A DNA stretch of 64,000 bases from Mycolicibacterium komanii. Lineage in GTDB: Bacteria; Actinomycetota; Actinomycetes; Mycobacteriales; Mycobacteriaceae. The notes below the pieces were generated by a model, which was not told the origin of the DNA, did no database searches, and saw only the letters and a list, made by a program, of their open reading frames with translations. The translations under genes were made by a program, and so were the position numbers. Below are positions 54,567 to 62,477 of the stretch, in pieces. The stretch is taken from NCBI RefSeq assembly GCF_001050035.1, contig NZ_CVTA01000064.1, positions 62,001 to 126,000 on the forward strand, in the 5' to 3' direction. Every line of letters begins with the position of its first letter. Positions within the stretch are counted from its first letter, which is position 1.

Positions 54567-55679
54567 TCACTCCTGACCGAATCGGTCGACCAAATGCGAG
54601 TTGACGCCGTCGGCGTCCAAGGTCCGGGCGACGAGGTACCCCGCGCCCATCCACGCCCGGCGGGTCCACTTGCCGAACGACACACGCGTTCCGGGCGCGC
54701 CGGAGGCCGCGGGCATCATCTTCACCCGCTCGAGTGCCTCCTTGACACCGCGAGGACTCAACGGATGCGCATCGGCGAAGGCGCGCACCAATGTTGAGGC
54801 GATATCGTGATTGACCACCGAAACGCAATATTCGGGACGGTTGCCGTACTTGGCCTCGTAGCGGTCGAGGAAGTCCTGGCCGAGCTTGTTCTCCTCGTCA
54901 TACTGGTCAACACCGATCCACCCCATGAACGCCTTCCACATCACCGGATTGATCCACGCGTTCTGGAAGGCCGTGGTGGTGAAGCGTGGCGGATCCCAAT
55001 CGAGGGCTTCGAGGGCCGGGTTGATGAAGACGACGCCGAACCCGAAGCCGAAGTGGACGATCGCCTCTGCCCCCGCCGCATGCAGCGAGGCCACTGCGGC
55101 AGTGATGTCCTGCGCAGTCTGAGCGATCGGCGCTTCGGCGACTATCCGAATACCCTTGCGGACACAGGCTTTTCGCATGTTGCTCAAGTACGACTCGCCG
55201 ATCAGATTCTGCTCGACCAGGATCCCGACCGTGGTCATTCCCCGCTTCGCCACGAGGTCGGCGATGAAGATGGGCTCATCGGTCATCGAACCCTGCGGGA
55301 AGGAGAACGTCCACTCCCCCAGCCAGTCGTCGGTCCCGGTGACGCTGATCGCCGGCACCTTGAAGCGCTCTTCGATCGCCTCGCGCGTGGGAACGACGTT
55401 GTCGGTGATGTTGGGCCCGAAAACCACGAGACAACCCTCGTCGACAAGTTCGGCATAGGCGTCGATCACCGCCTTGACTGTGCCCTTGGGAAGACCCTCG
55501 ACCTCCTTGTAGATCACCTCCACCCGCCGATCCAGCAAACCCTTCTCCACGGCATCGTTGAATACGAGGTCCAAAGACTGGACGAACGAATCCAGCAACT
55601 CCTTCGGAAAATCGGCGGCAAGCGTGAAGTCCATCAAATAGCCGACCTTGATCGGGTCGGCCTTGCTCTCATATGCCAT
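54567..55679 (-). CDS. LivK-type substrate-binding-fold protein with no signal peptide
   Basis: A 370-aa type I periplasmic-binding-protein fold (branched-chain amino-acid ABC transporter binding protein family). The family opening IKVGYLMDFTLAADF begins at residue 10, directly after MAYESKADP; there is no hydrophobic export signal and no lipobox, so the protein should stay in the cytosol. VVFGPNITDNVVPTREAIEE, MTTVGILVEQNLIGESY and AEAIVHFGFGFGVVF mark the two lobes. No permease or ABC ATPase is nearby. It may be a soluble sensor, carrier or chaperone client for the adjacent AveC-like and MoxR-VWA proteins. ATG 55679; a copy of the shared promoter motif is just upstream. Confidence 0.8.
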   Translation of the reverse strand: MAYESKADPIKVGYLMDFTLAADFPKELLDSFVQSLDLVFNDAVEKGLLDRRVEVIYKEVEGLPKGTVKAVIDAYAELVDEGCLVVFGPNITDNVVPTREAIEERFKVPAISVTGTDDWLGEWTFSFPQGSMTDEPIFIADLVAKRGMTTVGILVEQNLIGESYLSNMRKACVRKGIRIVAEAPIAQTAQDITAAVASLHAAGAEAIVHFGFGFGVVFINPALEALDWDPPRFTTTAFQNAWINPVMWKAFMGWIGVDQYDEENKLGQDFLDRYEAKYGNRPEYCVSVVNHDIASTLVRAFADAHPLSPRGVKEALERVKMMPAASGAPGTRVSFGKWTRRAWMGAGYLVARTLDADGVNSHLVDRFGQE

Positions 55680-55697
55680 GCGGCCTCCACTGTGGCA

Positions 55698-55713
55698 AAC
55701 CTAATATTTGTTC
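55698..55713. promoter_or_regulatory. Shared motif, site B (upstream of the LivK-like gene)
   Basis: AACCTAATATTTGTTC, 18 bases before the LivK-like start and within the 66-base spacer after the AAA+ gene. It differs from GACCTAATNNTTGTTC only at the first base. It would give the LivK-AveC-SDR-ALDH-P450 unit its own promoter control. Confidence 0.6.
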
Positions 55714-55745
55714 AGACCCTAGCGCCCCCCGCCGCACAACGTCAA

Positions 55746-56597
55746 TCACCGTCTGTCGCGCGTGGCCTCGCCGAGATAGACATCGATCATTTCGTTGAGC
55801 CCGCGCCCCACGGTGGGGTCGTCGGTAAGCGGTCCCGCGATCGCCGCCCTGGCCGCATCGCCGATGGACAGCCCTTCAGAGATCAACTGACCTGCGGCGA
55901 TGAGCACACGGGTGGACGCCACCTCACGCAGTCCCCCGGTCTCCAGGCGGCGGATCGCCTGAGCGAACTTGACCAGCTCGGCCGCGGTCGGCGCATCGAC
56001 ACCCGATTCGTGGATGACGATTGCCTCCTCGACCTCCGGGGCGGGATAAGCGAATTCGATGGCAACCATGCGCTGCCGGGTCGAGTCCTTCAAGTCCTTC
56101 AGCACACTCTGATATCCGGGGTTGTATGACACGACGAGGCCGAAGCCCGGTGCTGCATCGAGGGTGATACCGAGCCGCTCGATCGGTAGCTGCCGCCGGT
56201 GATCGCCCAGCGGGTGCAACACGACGGTCGTGTCCTGCCGGGCCTCCACGACCTCGTCCAGATAACAGATGGCCCCTTCGCGCACGGCACGGGTCAGCGG
56301 GCCGTCGACCCAGACCGTTTCGTCCCCCCGCAGCAGATACCGGCCCACCAGGTCAGCCGTCGTCAGATCGTCGTGGCAGGACACCGTGATCAACTGCCGG
56401 CCGAGATCGTGCGCCATCGCCTCCACAAAACGAGTCTTGCCGCAGCCGGTCGGACCCTTCAGTACCAACGAAAGGCCCTGACGGTAGGCCGCCTTGAAGA
56501 CCGCCTCCTCGTTACCCACCGCGTGGTAATACGGACGCGCCGATTCGGACTGCGGCTTAGCACCGTTCTGCTGCGCCAGGCCGGCCTCGTTTGCCAT
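55746..56597 (-). CDS. MoxR-type AAA+ ATPase, CbbQ/NorQ-like
   Basis: A 283-aa AAA+ ATPase of the CbbQ/NirQ/NorQ group. Walker A LVLKGPTGCGKTRF (about residue 43), Walker B GAICYLDEVVEAR (about 112), sensor VSYNPGYQ (about 160) and arginine-finger region STRQRMVAIEF. Relatives act with a VWA partner as chaperones that activate metalloenzymes (Rubisco, nitric oxide reductase). The VWA gene lies upstream on the same strand. ATG 56597 with GGAAGG about 7 bases upstream. A motif copy at 56648 suggests a separate promoter. The client is not evident; P450s or the BVMO are the obvious large redox enzymes in the cluster. Confidence 0.88.
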   Translation of the reverse strand: MANEAGLAQQNGAKPQSESARPYYHAVGNEEAVFKAAYRQGLSLVLKGPTGCGKTRFVEAMAHDLGRQLITVSCHDDLTTADLVGRYLLRGDETVWVDGPLTRAVREGAICYLDEVVEARQDTTVVLHPLGDHRRQLPIERLGITLDAAPGFGLVVSYNPGYQSVLKDLKDSTRQRMVAIEFAYPAPEVEEAIVIHESGVDAPTAAELVKFAQAIRRLETGGLREVASTRVLIAAGQLISEGLSIGDAARAAIAGPLTDDPTVGRGLNEMIDVYLGEATRDRR

Positions 56598-56647
56598 AGT
56601 GACCTTCCATCTCAGCCGCACCGTTGCGACCTTTGAAAGACTAGCCG

Positions 56648-56663
56648 GAACAGATGTTTGTTT
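56648..56663 (-). promoter_or_regulatory. Shared motif, site E (upstream of the AAA+ gene)
   Basis: On the minus strand AAACAAACATCTGTTC, keeping the right half TGTTC of the shared motif and a weak left half. It lies 51 bases before the AAA+ ATG in the 153-base spacer after the VWA gene. It is the weakest of the five sites. Confidence 0.4.
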
Positions 56664-56750
56664 CAACCACGTAGAGCCTGTTTCGGTGGACTATCTGAAG
56701 CATCCAATAGCACTGCCGGACAACGGTTCTCCGGATACAGACTACGATTT

Positions 56751-58433
56751 TCACGACACCCGCCTCCGAACCTCTGCGCTCCGAACTGCGGATTTGAACA
56801 GCGGGCCGATGACGCCCATGAGTTGATCGGGCCCGCCGATGGTGGCATGCGCGGAGCCTCCGAAAATTCTCTTCAGCGATCGCACATCGGTTCCGGCTCC
56901 AACCGTGAGGCACACGCACCCGATCCCCCGGCGCCGCGCCTCGTTCAGCGCTCGGCGCGAGTCTGCGGCGCCGTAGTCACGCTCGTAGCCGTGGTCATAG
57001 GCGAGACCGTCGGAGAGCACGACCAGCAGCCGCCGCGAGGTCCCCCCACGGGTCTCCAGCACCGACGACCCGTGTCGTATCGCGGCGCCCAATCGTGAAT
57101 ACGCCCCCGGCTCAAGGCTGTTGAGTCGCCTGAAGATGCCGGCGTCGAGGTGTTCGTCGAATCGTTTGACCGGCACCATGCTCACCGCCGCCCGGCCCTG
57201 CGAGTAGTAGGCGTACAACGACACCCGGTCGCCCAGATCGTGCAGTGCGACCGCGAGGTTGGCGACCGCGGTCCGCTGTTGCTGGTGCACGGTGCGGCCG
57301 AGGGTCCCCGGCTCGGCGGTGGAACCCGAGATGTCCAGCAACAGCAGAACCGCCAGGTCGCGCCGCTTGCGGAGGCTGTCGAGGTAGACGGCTTCGTCAG
57401 GCACCGAGCCGGCCATCACCTCGACGCGTGCCTCCACGGCCGCGTCGATATCGATGTCGTCCCCCTGCGGCTGACGATGCCTGCGATGCAAGCCCATACC
57501 GAGCCGGGCCAGCGGCCGGCGCACCCCGATCGCACTCTCGATGGCCTGCGTAGCGAACGGCTTTATCTTCGGCTCGACTTCGCGCACCGTGCACCAATCA
57601 GGGCGGTAGACACCGCGATTGGCGTCCCACTCCGGGTATTTCAGCCCGTCTTGCTTGACGTCGTCGGCATTCTCTGCCGATGCCGATGCGGTCGACGACA
57701 CGGCGTAGGCACCGCGATTGGCTGCGTTTGTGCGATGGGTGGGCGTGTCGGCTCCCGGCGGTCCACCTCCGTCGCTACCTGTCTTACGCGCCGATGACAG
57801 GAGCTTCTTCAGCCATTTCCCAATGAAGCCACCGCCACCGCCAGGGTTGGTGAACAGGTCGGGGTCGTCGCTGTCGTCGATCGCGTCGTCATCGAGCTCC
57901 TCCAGCTCGCCCTTGGCCTCCTTGCGCGGGACGTGACCGGCCTTCGCCTCGTCGGTCTCGGCGCGCTTGATCGTCGCCGCCAGCTTCTTTGCCCGAATCA
58001 CACCGAACCCCGTCGGCGGGTCGGCAAGCGCACCCTTGGCCGACGCGATGGCCAGAGAAGTCTCCGCCGAGTCACTACGCGCCGCCAGCTCGCGATCAGC
58101 CAGCGAGGTCAGGGCGCCCGGCAGCAGAACGTCGTTGGCGACCAGTGCGCGGTGGCCTTCTACGGCCAGGTACCGGCGAGCGAGCTTAGGGTGGCGTATC
58201 AGCCGGTCGACAACACCGGATGTCAGGCTCTCGGCCGCGAGGAGGGACGCGTGCACGGCCACCGACTCGAGGTTTGTGCGGGCCCGCGCCGACGGATCGA
58301 CGAACACCGTCTGTCCGTCGGTCCAAGACGGCTCGCCTGCCCCGCCCGCAGCCACGGCCAACGGTCGGCCCGCGAGCGCCGACGCCAACATGCCGAGCAA
58401 TTGCAGGCGGTCGCTGTCGACGTCAGCCGTCAC
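56751..58433 (-). CDS. VWA-domain protein, NorD/CbbO-like partner of the MoxR ATPase
   Basis: A 560-aa protein whose C-terminal third is a von Willebrand A domain: MIDAS motif LLLLDISGSTAEPG (DxSxS, about residue 366), late acidic YSRLGAAIRHGS and LSDGLAYDHGYERDYG. The middle has an acidic stretch (EELDDDAIDDSDDPDLF, about 176-192) and a Gly/Ser linker, and the N-terminal half is helical, as in NorD/CbbO proteins. VWA-MoxR pairs remodel and insert metals in enzymes. The GTG at 58433 is used because AGAGGGGG precedes it and the promoter motif at 58466 lies further upstream; a longer frame would run through the motif. No nor or cbb genes are present. Confidence 0.86.
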   Translation of the reverse strand: MTADVDSDRLQLLGMLASALAGRPLAVAAGGAGEPSWTDGQTVFVDPSARARTNLESVAVHASLLAAESLTSGVVDRLIRHPKLARRYLAVEGHRALVANDVLLPGALTSLADRELAARSDSAETSLAIASAKGALADPPTGFGVIRAKKLAATIKRAETDEAKAGHVPRKEAKGELEELDDDAIDDSDDPDLFTNPGGGGGFIGKWLKKLLSSARKTGSDGGGPPGADTPTHRTNAANRGAYAVSSTASASAENADDVKQDGLKYPEWDANRGVYRPDWCTVREVEPKIKPFATQAIESAIGVRRPLARLGMGLHRRHRQPQGDDIDIDAAVEARVEVMAGSVPDEAVYLDSLRKRRDLAVLLLLDISGSTAEPGTLGRTVHQQQRTAVANLAVALHDLGDRVSLYAYYSQGRAAVSMVPVKRFDEHLDAGIFRRLNSLEPGAYSRLGAAIRHGSSVLETRGGTSRRLLVVLSDGLAYDHGYERDYGAADSRRALNEARRRGIGCVCLTVGAGTDVRSLKRIFGGSAHATIGGPDQLMGVIGPLFKSAVRSAEVRRRVS

Positions 58434-58465
58434 CGCGCAACCCCCTCTCACGCCGTCTCGATGTT

Positions 58466-58481
58466 GACCTAATAATTGTTC
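58466..58481. promoter_or_regulatory. Shared motif, site C (between VWA gene and FadE pair)
   Basis: GACCTAATAATTGTTC in the 113-base spacer between two divergent units, 33 bases from the VWA start and 66 bases from the dehydrogenase start. One bound regulator could control both directions. It is one of the two best copies of the motif. Confidence 0.65.
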
Positions 58482-58546
58482 CACCGTAAAGTCCGCTTGA
58501 AGTGGAGTCAACCAACCGTCGAATCAGATGAGGTCGTTCGGACACT

Positions 58547-59704
58547 GTGGATTTCTCGTACCCGCAATCCGCTGAGCAGTTCCGAAAGGAACTGCAGGCG
58601 TGGTTGACCGCGCATCTCACCGACGACGTGATCGACGCCAGCGCGCGCCGCGGCAACGATGAAAAGGCGTTCGAGGTGCTGCGCGCGTGGAATGCGACGG
58701 TCGCCGACGCCGGCTGGGCAGCGGTGTCGTGGCCTCAGGAGTACGGCGGACGGGGCGCCACCGCAATCGAGCAACTCGTGTATGCCGAAGAGGCGACGCG
58801 GGCTCGAGTTCCACACCCGCTCAACACCATCGGAATCAACAACATCGCTCCGGCAATCATGCAGTACGGCACCGAAGATCAAAGGCGCGCACTGCTGCCG
58901 CGAATGCTGCGCGCCGACGACATCTGGTGTCAAGGTATGTCCGAGCCCGAAGCGGGGTCCGATTTGGCCTCGTTGCGCACGAAAGCCGTCCGTGACGGTG
59001 ACCAATTCGTGGTGTCCGGGCAGAAGATCTGGACGTCATTGGGCCATCGCGCAGATTGGTGCCAACTGTACGTTCGGACAGACCCAGAAGCGCCCAAGCA
59101 CAAAGGCATTACATGCCTGATTGTCGATATGGCACTACCAGGGATCACGGCACGTCCACTGGTGACACTGTCGGGCGATGCCGACTTCGCCGAGGTCTTT
59201 TTCGACGACGTCCGCGTACCTGTCGACGCCATGCTGGGACCGCTGAACAAGGGGTGGCAGGTCGCGACCACCACGTTGAGCTATGAGCGCGCGGGTGCAG
59301 CGCGCCTGTACGCCGAGATGCAAGTTCGCTTGCGAGACCTAGTGGCCGATCTGCGCGCCGCGACCGTCAACGGTAGATCAGCCATCGACGATGCATCGAC
59401 ACTCCGGCGCCTCGGAGAACTCGACACCCGGATCAAGAATCTGGAAGTCCTGTGCCAGCGCTCGATATCCGCCGGGATGCACGGTGGTGACGCATTCGCG
59501 ACCGCCGGCCTCGCCAAATCGGTGTGGGGCCAGATCGGCAAGGATCTCGCCGCGTTGGCCTTCGACACGCTGGGTCCTGGTGCCGCGAACGGTCGATGGG
59601 ACGAATACCGCCTGACCTCACACGCGTTGACGATCGCCGGCGGCACCACCCAAATCAACAAGAACATCACCGCCCAGCGGATATTGGGGCTTCCCCGATC
59701 ATGA
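58547..59704 (+). CDS. Acyl-CoA dehydrogenase, first of a coupled pair
   Basis: A 385-aa FadE-type protein. GMSEPEAGSDLASLRTKAV (about residue 129), FVVSGQKIWTSLGHRADW, the long helical C-terminal domain and the end GGTTQINKNITAQRILGLPR are typical. GTG start at 58547 (MDFSYPQSAEQFRKEL). It overlaps the following dehydrogenase by ATGA, indicating a heteromeric enzyme. It is first in a plus-strand operon of FadE-FadE-SDR-NTF2-regulator, divergent from the VWA gene with a shared motif between. Confidence 0.9.
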   Translation: MDFSYPQSAEQFRKELQAWLTAHLTDDVIDASARRGNDEKAFEVLRAWNATVADAGWAAVSWPQEYGGRGATAIEQLVYAEEATRARVPHPLNTIGINNIAPAIMQYGTEDQRRALLPRMLRADDIWCQGMSEPEAGSDLASLRTKAVRDGDQFVVSGQKIWTSLGHRADWCQLYVRTDPEAPKHKGITCLIVDMALPGITARPLVTLSGDADFAEVFFDDVRVPVDAMLGPLNKGWQVATTTLSYERAGAARLYAEMQVRLRDLVADLRAATVNGRSAIDDASTLRRLGELDTRIKNLEVLCQRSISAGMHGGDAFATAGLAKSVWGQIGKDLAALAFDTLGPGAANGRWDEYRLTSHALTIAGGTTQINKNITAQRILGLPRS

Positions 59705-60774
59705 ACCTGGAGTTGACCCCCGAACAGCTCGCGCTGCGCGATACGGTCCGCGAGTTCCTCTCCTCGAGGGCGAGTATCGAAGGTCATGTGCGGCCGATGC
59801 TCGACGATCCGGTGGGCACCACCGACGAGATATGGTGCGGTCTCGCCGATCTCGGAACGACCGGCCTGCTGGTTCCCGTCGAATATGGCGGGGAAGGCAT
59901 GTCGATGGTCGAGGCCGCAATCGTGTGCGAGGAACTGGGCGCTACCCTCCACCCGGGTCCATGGCTGTCGAGCGCAGTCGCCGTACCACGGGCGCTCCTG
60001 CGATTCGGGGCGGACCGGGCGTGGTTCACGGGGCTCGCCGCCGGTTCGACCGTGGCGGCCGTAGCACTGCCCGGGGACAGCGACGTCACGCTCGATGACC
60101 GGGCCGTGTTGCGCGGCGAGTTGGACCTGGTTCCTGATGCCGCGGCCGCGCAGACTCTGTTCGTCGCGGTCGATGACGTGAAACCGGTCCTCGTCGCCGT
60201 GCCGACGTCAGCACCGGGTGTAGAGATTTCTGAAATCCAAGGAATCGATCGCTCTCGCAAGATGTTCCGCGTTCGGCTCGAAGATGTCGCGGGCACAGTG
60301 GTGGCCAGCGCATCCAGTGCTGCGCTCGAATCTCTGCGCGACGACCTGATCGTCGCGTGGGCGGCCGACGCGGTGGGTGCCGCGCGCCAGGTTCTGCATA
60401 TGACAGTCGAGTACGCCAAGGTTCGGCGGCAGTTCGGCGCACCGATCGGCAGCTTCCAGGCCGTTGCTCACCTGTGCGCAGACATGTACGAAACTGTGGA
60501 ATTGGCCCGCAGCGGCATCCAATATGCGGTGTGGGCTGCCGACTGCGCCGATGCTGCCGAGCGGCACCTCGCCGCGCTGCGTGTCAAAGCATTCGCGGGA
60601 ACGCTGGCCGGTGTCGGGGATACCGCCATCCAGGTATTCGGTGGAATCGGTTTCACCTGGGAGCACGACGCGCAGCTCTATCTCAAGCGACTCCTCAGCT
60701 TCAGCAGGTTTCTCGGCAGCGCGGGCGACTATCTGCAGCAGGTCGGTGAGCAATTGGTAAGGAGTGCGGGGTGA
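59701..60774 (+). CDS. Acyl-CoA dehydrogenase, second of a coupled pair
   Basis: A 357-aa ACAD-family protein with MNLELTPEQLALRDTVREFL at the start, VPVEYGGEGMSMVEAAIV (about residue 58), RRQFGAPIGSFQAVAHLCAD (about 239) and VFGGIGFTWEHDAQLYLKRL near the end. The central beta domain is reduced relative to full FadE proteins, as in partner subunits. Its start and stop overlap its neighbours (ATGA upstream, GTGA downstream). With the preceding gene it likely forms an alpha2beta2 dehydrogenase like those for sterol side chains. Confidence 0.9.
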   Translation: MNLELTPEQLALRDTVREFLSSRASIEGHVRPMLDDPVGTTDEIWCGLADLGTTGLLVPVEYGGEGMSMVEAAIVCEELGATLHPGPWLSSAVAVPRALLRFGADRAWFTGLAAGSTVAAVALPGDSDVTLDDRAVLRGELDLVPDAAAAQTLFVAVDDVKPVLVAVPTSAPGVEISEIQGIDRSRKMFRVRLEDVAGTVVASASSAALESLRDDLIVAWAADAVGAARQVLHMTVEYAKVRRQFGAPIGSFQAVAHLCADMYETVELARSGIQYAVWAADCADAAERHLAALRVKAFAGTLAGVGDTAIQVFGGIGFTWEHDAQLYLKRLLSFSRFLGSAGDYLQQVGEQLVRSAG

Positions 60775-61745
60775 TCGAATTCGACGGCCAAGTCGCGGTC
60801 GTGACCGGTGCAGGTCGCGGACTCGGCAGGCTCTACGCCCTTGAATTGGCGCGGCGAGGCGCCGCGGTGGTGGTCAACGATCTCGGCGGCTCCATGCACG
60901 GAGAGGGCGCCGACTCCAGCGTCGCCGACGAGGTGGTCGCCGAGATCACCAGCGCCGGCGGACGCGCGGTAGCGTCGTACCACTCCGTCGACAGCCCGGA
61001 GGGCGGACAGGCGATCATCGATGCAGCGATTGAGACCTTCGGCCGGGTAGATGCCGTCATCAGCAATGCCGGAATCTTCAATACCATTCCGTTCGAGGAG
61101 ATTTCCCCCGACAATTGGCGCCAGATGCTGCGAGTGCATCTCGACGGCGGCTTCTACCTCAGCCAGCCCGCCTACAAGGTGATGGTCGAACAGAGATACG
61201 GCCGGTTCGTCTTCATCTCCTCATCGGCGGGAAACTTCGGTCAGCCGATGGAAGCGCACTACGCTGCCGCCAAGGCCGGCCTCGTCGGGCTGTCCAACGT
61301 CATCGCCATCGAAGGCGCATCGCACGGCATCCTCTCCAACACCGTTCTTCCCACCGGCTTTTCGCGTATGGTCACCGAGACCGTCGGCGACGAGAAGTTC
61401 CTTGCCGAATCGGGGTTCATGCGCGCGATCCGACCCGAACTCGTCGTACCCCTCGTCGTCATTCTTGCCAGCGCCGACTGCGACTTCACCCATCGCAACT
61501 ACTCCGCGTGCGCAGGGCGCTACGCACGCGCGTTCATGGGTCTCACGGAGGGCTGGCTCGCAAACGGAGAAAAGGAGCCGACCGCTGACGATGTGCTCGC
61601 ACACATCGACGAGATCTCGGCGACCGAGAGGTTCACCGTGCCCGATTCCATCGTCGACGAAGTACTCGAGGTATGCGAACGCCTTGGTATCAGCGCAATG
61701 CCCGACAACGCAGACATCTCGTTTCCGGAACCGACGAAGAAATAG
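60771..61745 (+). CDS. SDR of the 17-beta-HSD4 / (3R)-hydroxyacyl-CoA dehydrogenase type
   Basis: A 324-aa SDR. VTGAGRGLGRLYALELARRG (residues about 10-29), AAVVVNDLGGSMHGEG (about 30-45), SNAGIF, Ser in ISSSAGNFG and HYAAAKAGLVGL (Tyr-Lys, about 164-168). NDLGG after the second strand is typical of MFE-2/HSD17B4 dehydrogenase domains, which oxidise (3R)-hydroxyacyl-CoA in beta-oxidation. The C-terminal 70 residues extend beyond a minimal SDR. GTG start overlapping the dehydrogenase stop. It would act after hydration of the enoyl-CoA. Confidence 0.87.
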   Translation: MIEFDGQVAVVTGAGRGLGRLYALELARRGAAVVVNDLGGSMHGEGADSSVADEVVAEITSAGGRAVASYHSVDSPEGGQAIIDAAIETFGRVDAVISNAGIFNTIPFEEISPDNWRQMLRVHLDGGFYLSQPAYKVMVEQRYGRFVFISSSAGNFGQPMEAHYAAAKAGLVGLSNVIAIEGASHGILSNTVLPTGFSRMVTETVGDEKFLAESGFMRAIRPELVVPLVVILASADCDFTHRNYSACAGRYARAFMGLTEGWLANGEKEPTADDVLAHIDEISATERFTVPDSIVDEVLEVCERLGISAMPDNADISFPEPTKK

Positions 61746-61761
61746 GGATTGAGGACCGGTC

Positions 61762-61851
61762 ATGAAAGCTGCGCACGGACACGTATTCGCGTCAACGCCT
61801 CGCCGTGAGCTGGAAGAGGTCATCGCCGTCAATGAATGGGGCCGCCAATGA
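61762..61851 (+). CDS. Possible 29-aa coupled micro-ORF
   Basis: ATG 61762 with GAGGA about 7 bases upstream opens a 29-codon frame (MKAAHGHVFASTPRRELEEV at the start) that ends in TGA overlapping the next ATG (ATGA). The product is soluble and mixed-charge, unlike a signal or membrane peptide. It could be a translated micro-protein, a leader allowing coupled initiation of the NTF2-like gene, or the end of a decayed gene. No family is recognised. Confidence 0.4.
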   Translation: MKAAHGHVFASTPRRELEEVIAVNEWGRQ

Positions 61852-62402
61852 GCACGAACGCCGACTTGTCGGAGCGCATAGCGCGCCTCGAGGCTCGCAC
61901 CGAGATCCGCGATTGCATCGAGCGGTATGCGCGAGGGATGGACCGACGCGATCGCGAAGTCCTCCGGTCTGCCTACCACGATGGAGCTGTCGACGATCAT
62001 GTCGGATTCGTCGGCGAGGTGGACGACTTCATCGATTGGGCGTTTGCTTATCACGCGACGCAGACCCGGTACCAGCACTACCTGCTCAACCACACCGCCG
62101 ACATCGATGGCGACCAGGCGCACGCCGAGACGTACTACCTGTTCGTCGGCACCGATAAGGAGCCCGCGAATCACCTGACGCTGTCAGGCGGTCGCTACGT
62201 GGATCGCTTGGAGCGACGTGATGGCCGGTGGGCGATCGTCGACCGCCTCTGTGTCGTCGAGTGGAACGCCGAGTCGACCTCGTTGGTCACCGATGAGGTG
62301 ATCGCGATGATGGCCGCAACGATGAAGGTAGCCACCCACGACACCTCGGATCCCTCGTATGCCCGTCCGCTGGTGGCCGCACGACCCGCGACACCGGCGT
62401 GA
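61848..62402 (+). CDS. NTF2-like (SnoaL-type) protein
   Basis: A 184-aa NTF2-fold protein: RTEIRDCIERYARGMDRRD (residues about 17-35), HYLLNHTADIDGDQAHAETYY (about 77-97) and a late WAIVDRLCVVEWN. Family members include SnoaL-type cyclases, dehydratases and isomerases that act on polycyclic substrates, plus many unassigned ones. KSI or LEH catalytic sets are not complete here. The ATG at 61848 follows the micro-ORF by overlap. Its place between the SDR and the regulator points to a role in the same degradative pathway. Confidence 0.78.
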   Translation: MSTNADLSERIARLEARTEIRDCIERYARGMDRRDREVLRSAYHDGAVDDHVGFVGEVDDFIDWAFAYHATQTRYQHYLLNHTADIDGDQAHAETYYLFVGTDKEPANHLTLSGGRYVDRLERRDGRWAIVDRLCVVEWNAESTSLVTDEVIAMMAATMKVATHDTSDPSYARPLVAARPATPA

Positions 62403-62477
62403 GCGCCCGTCGTGTCCGCGCTCGGTAGGATCGATTTTCAGGTCTGCACCCGCGACGACCAGTGAAAAGGAGTAGCG

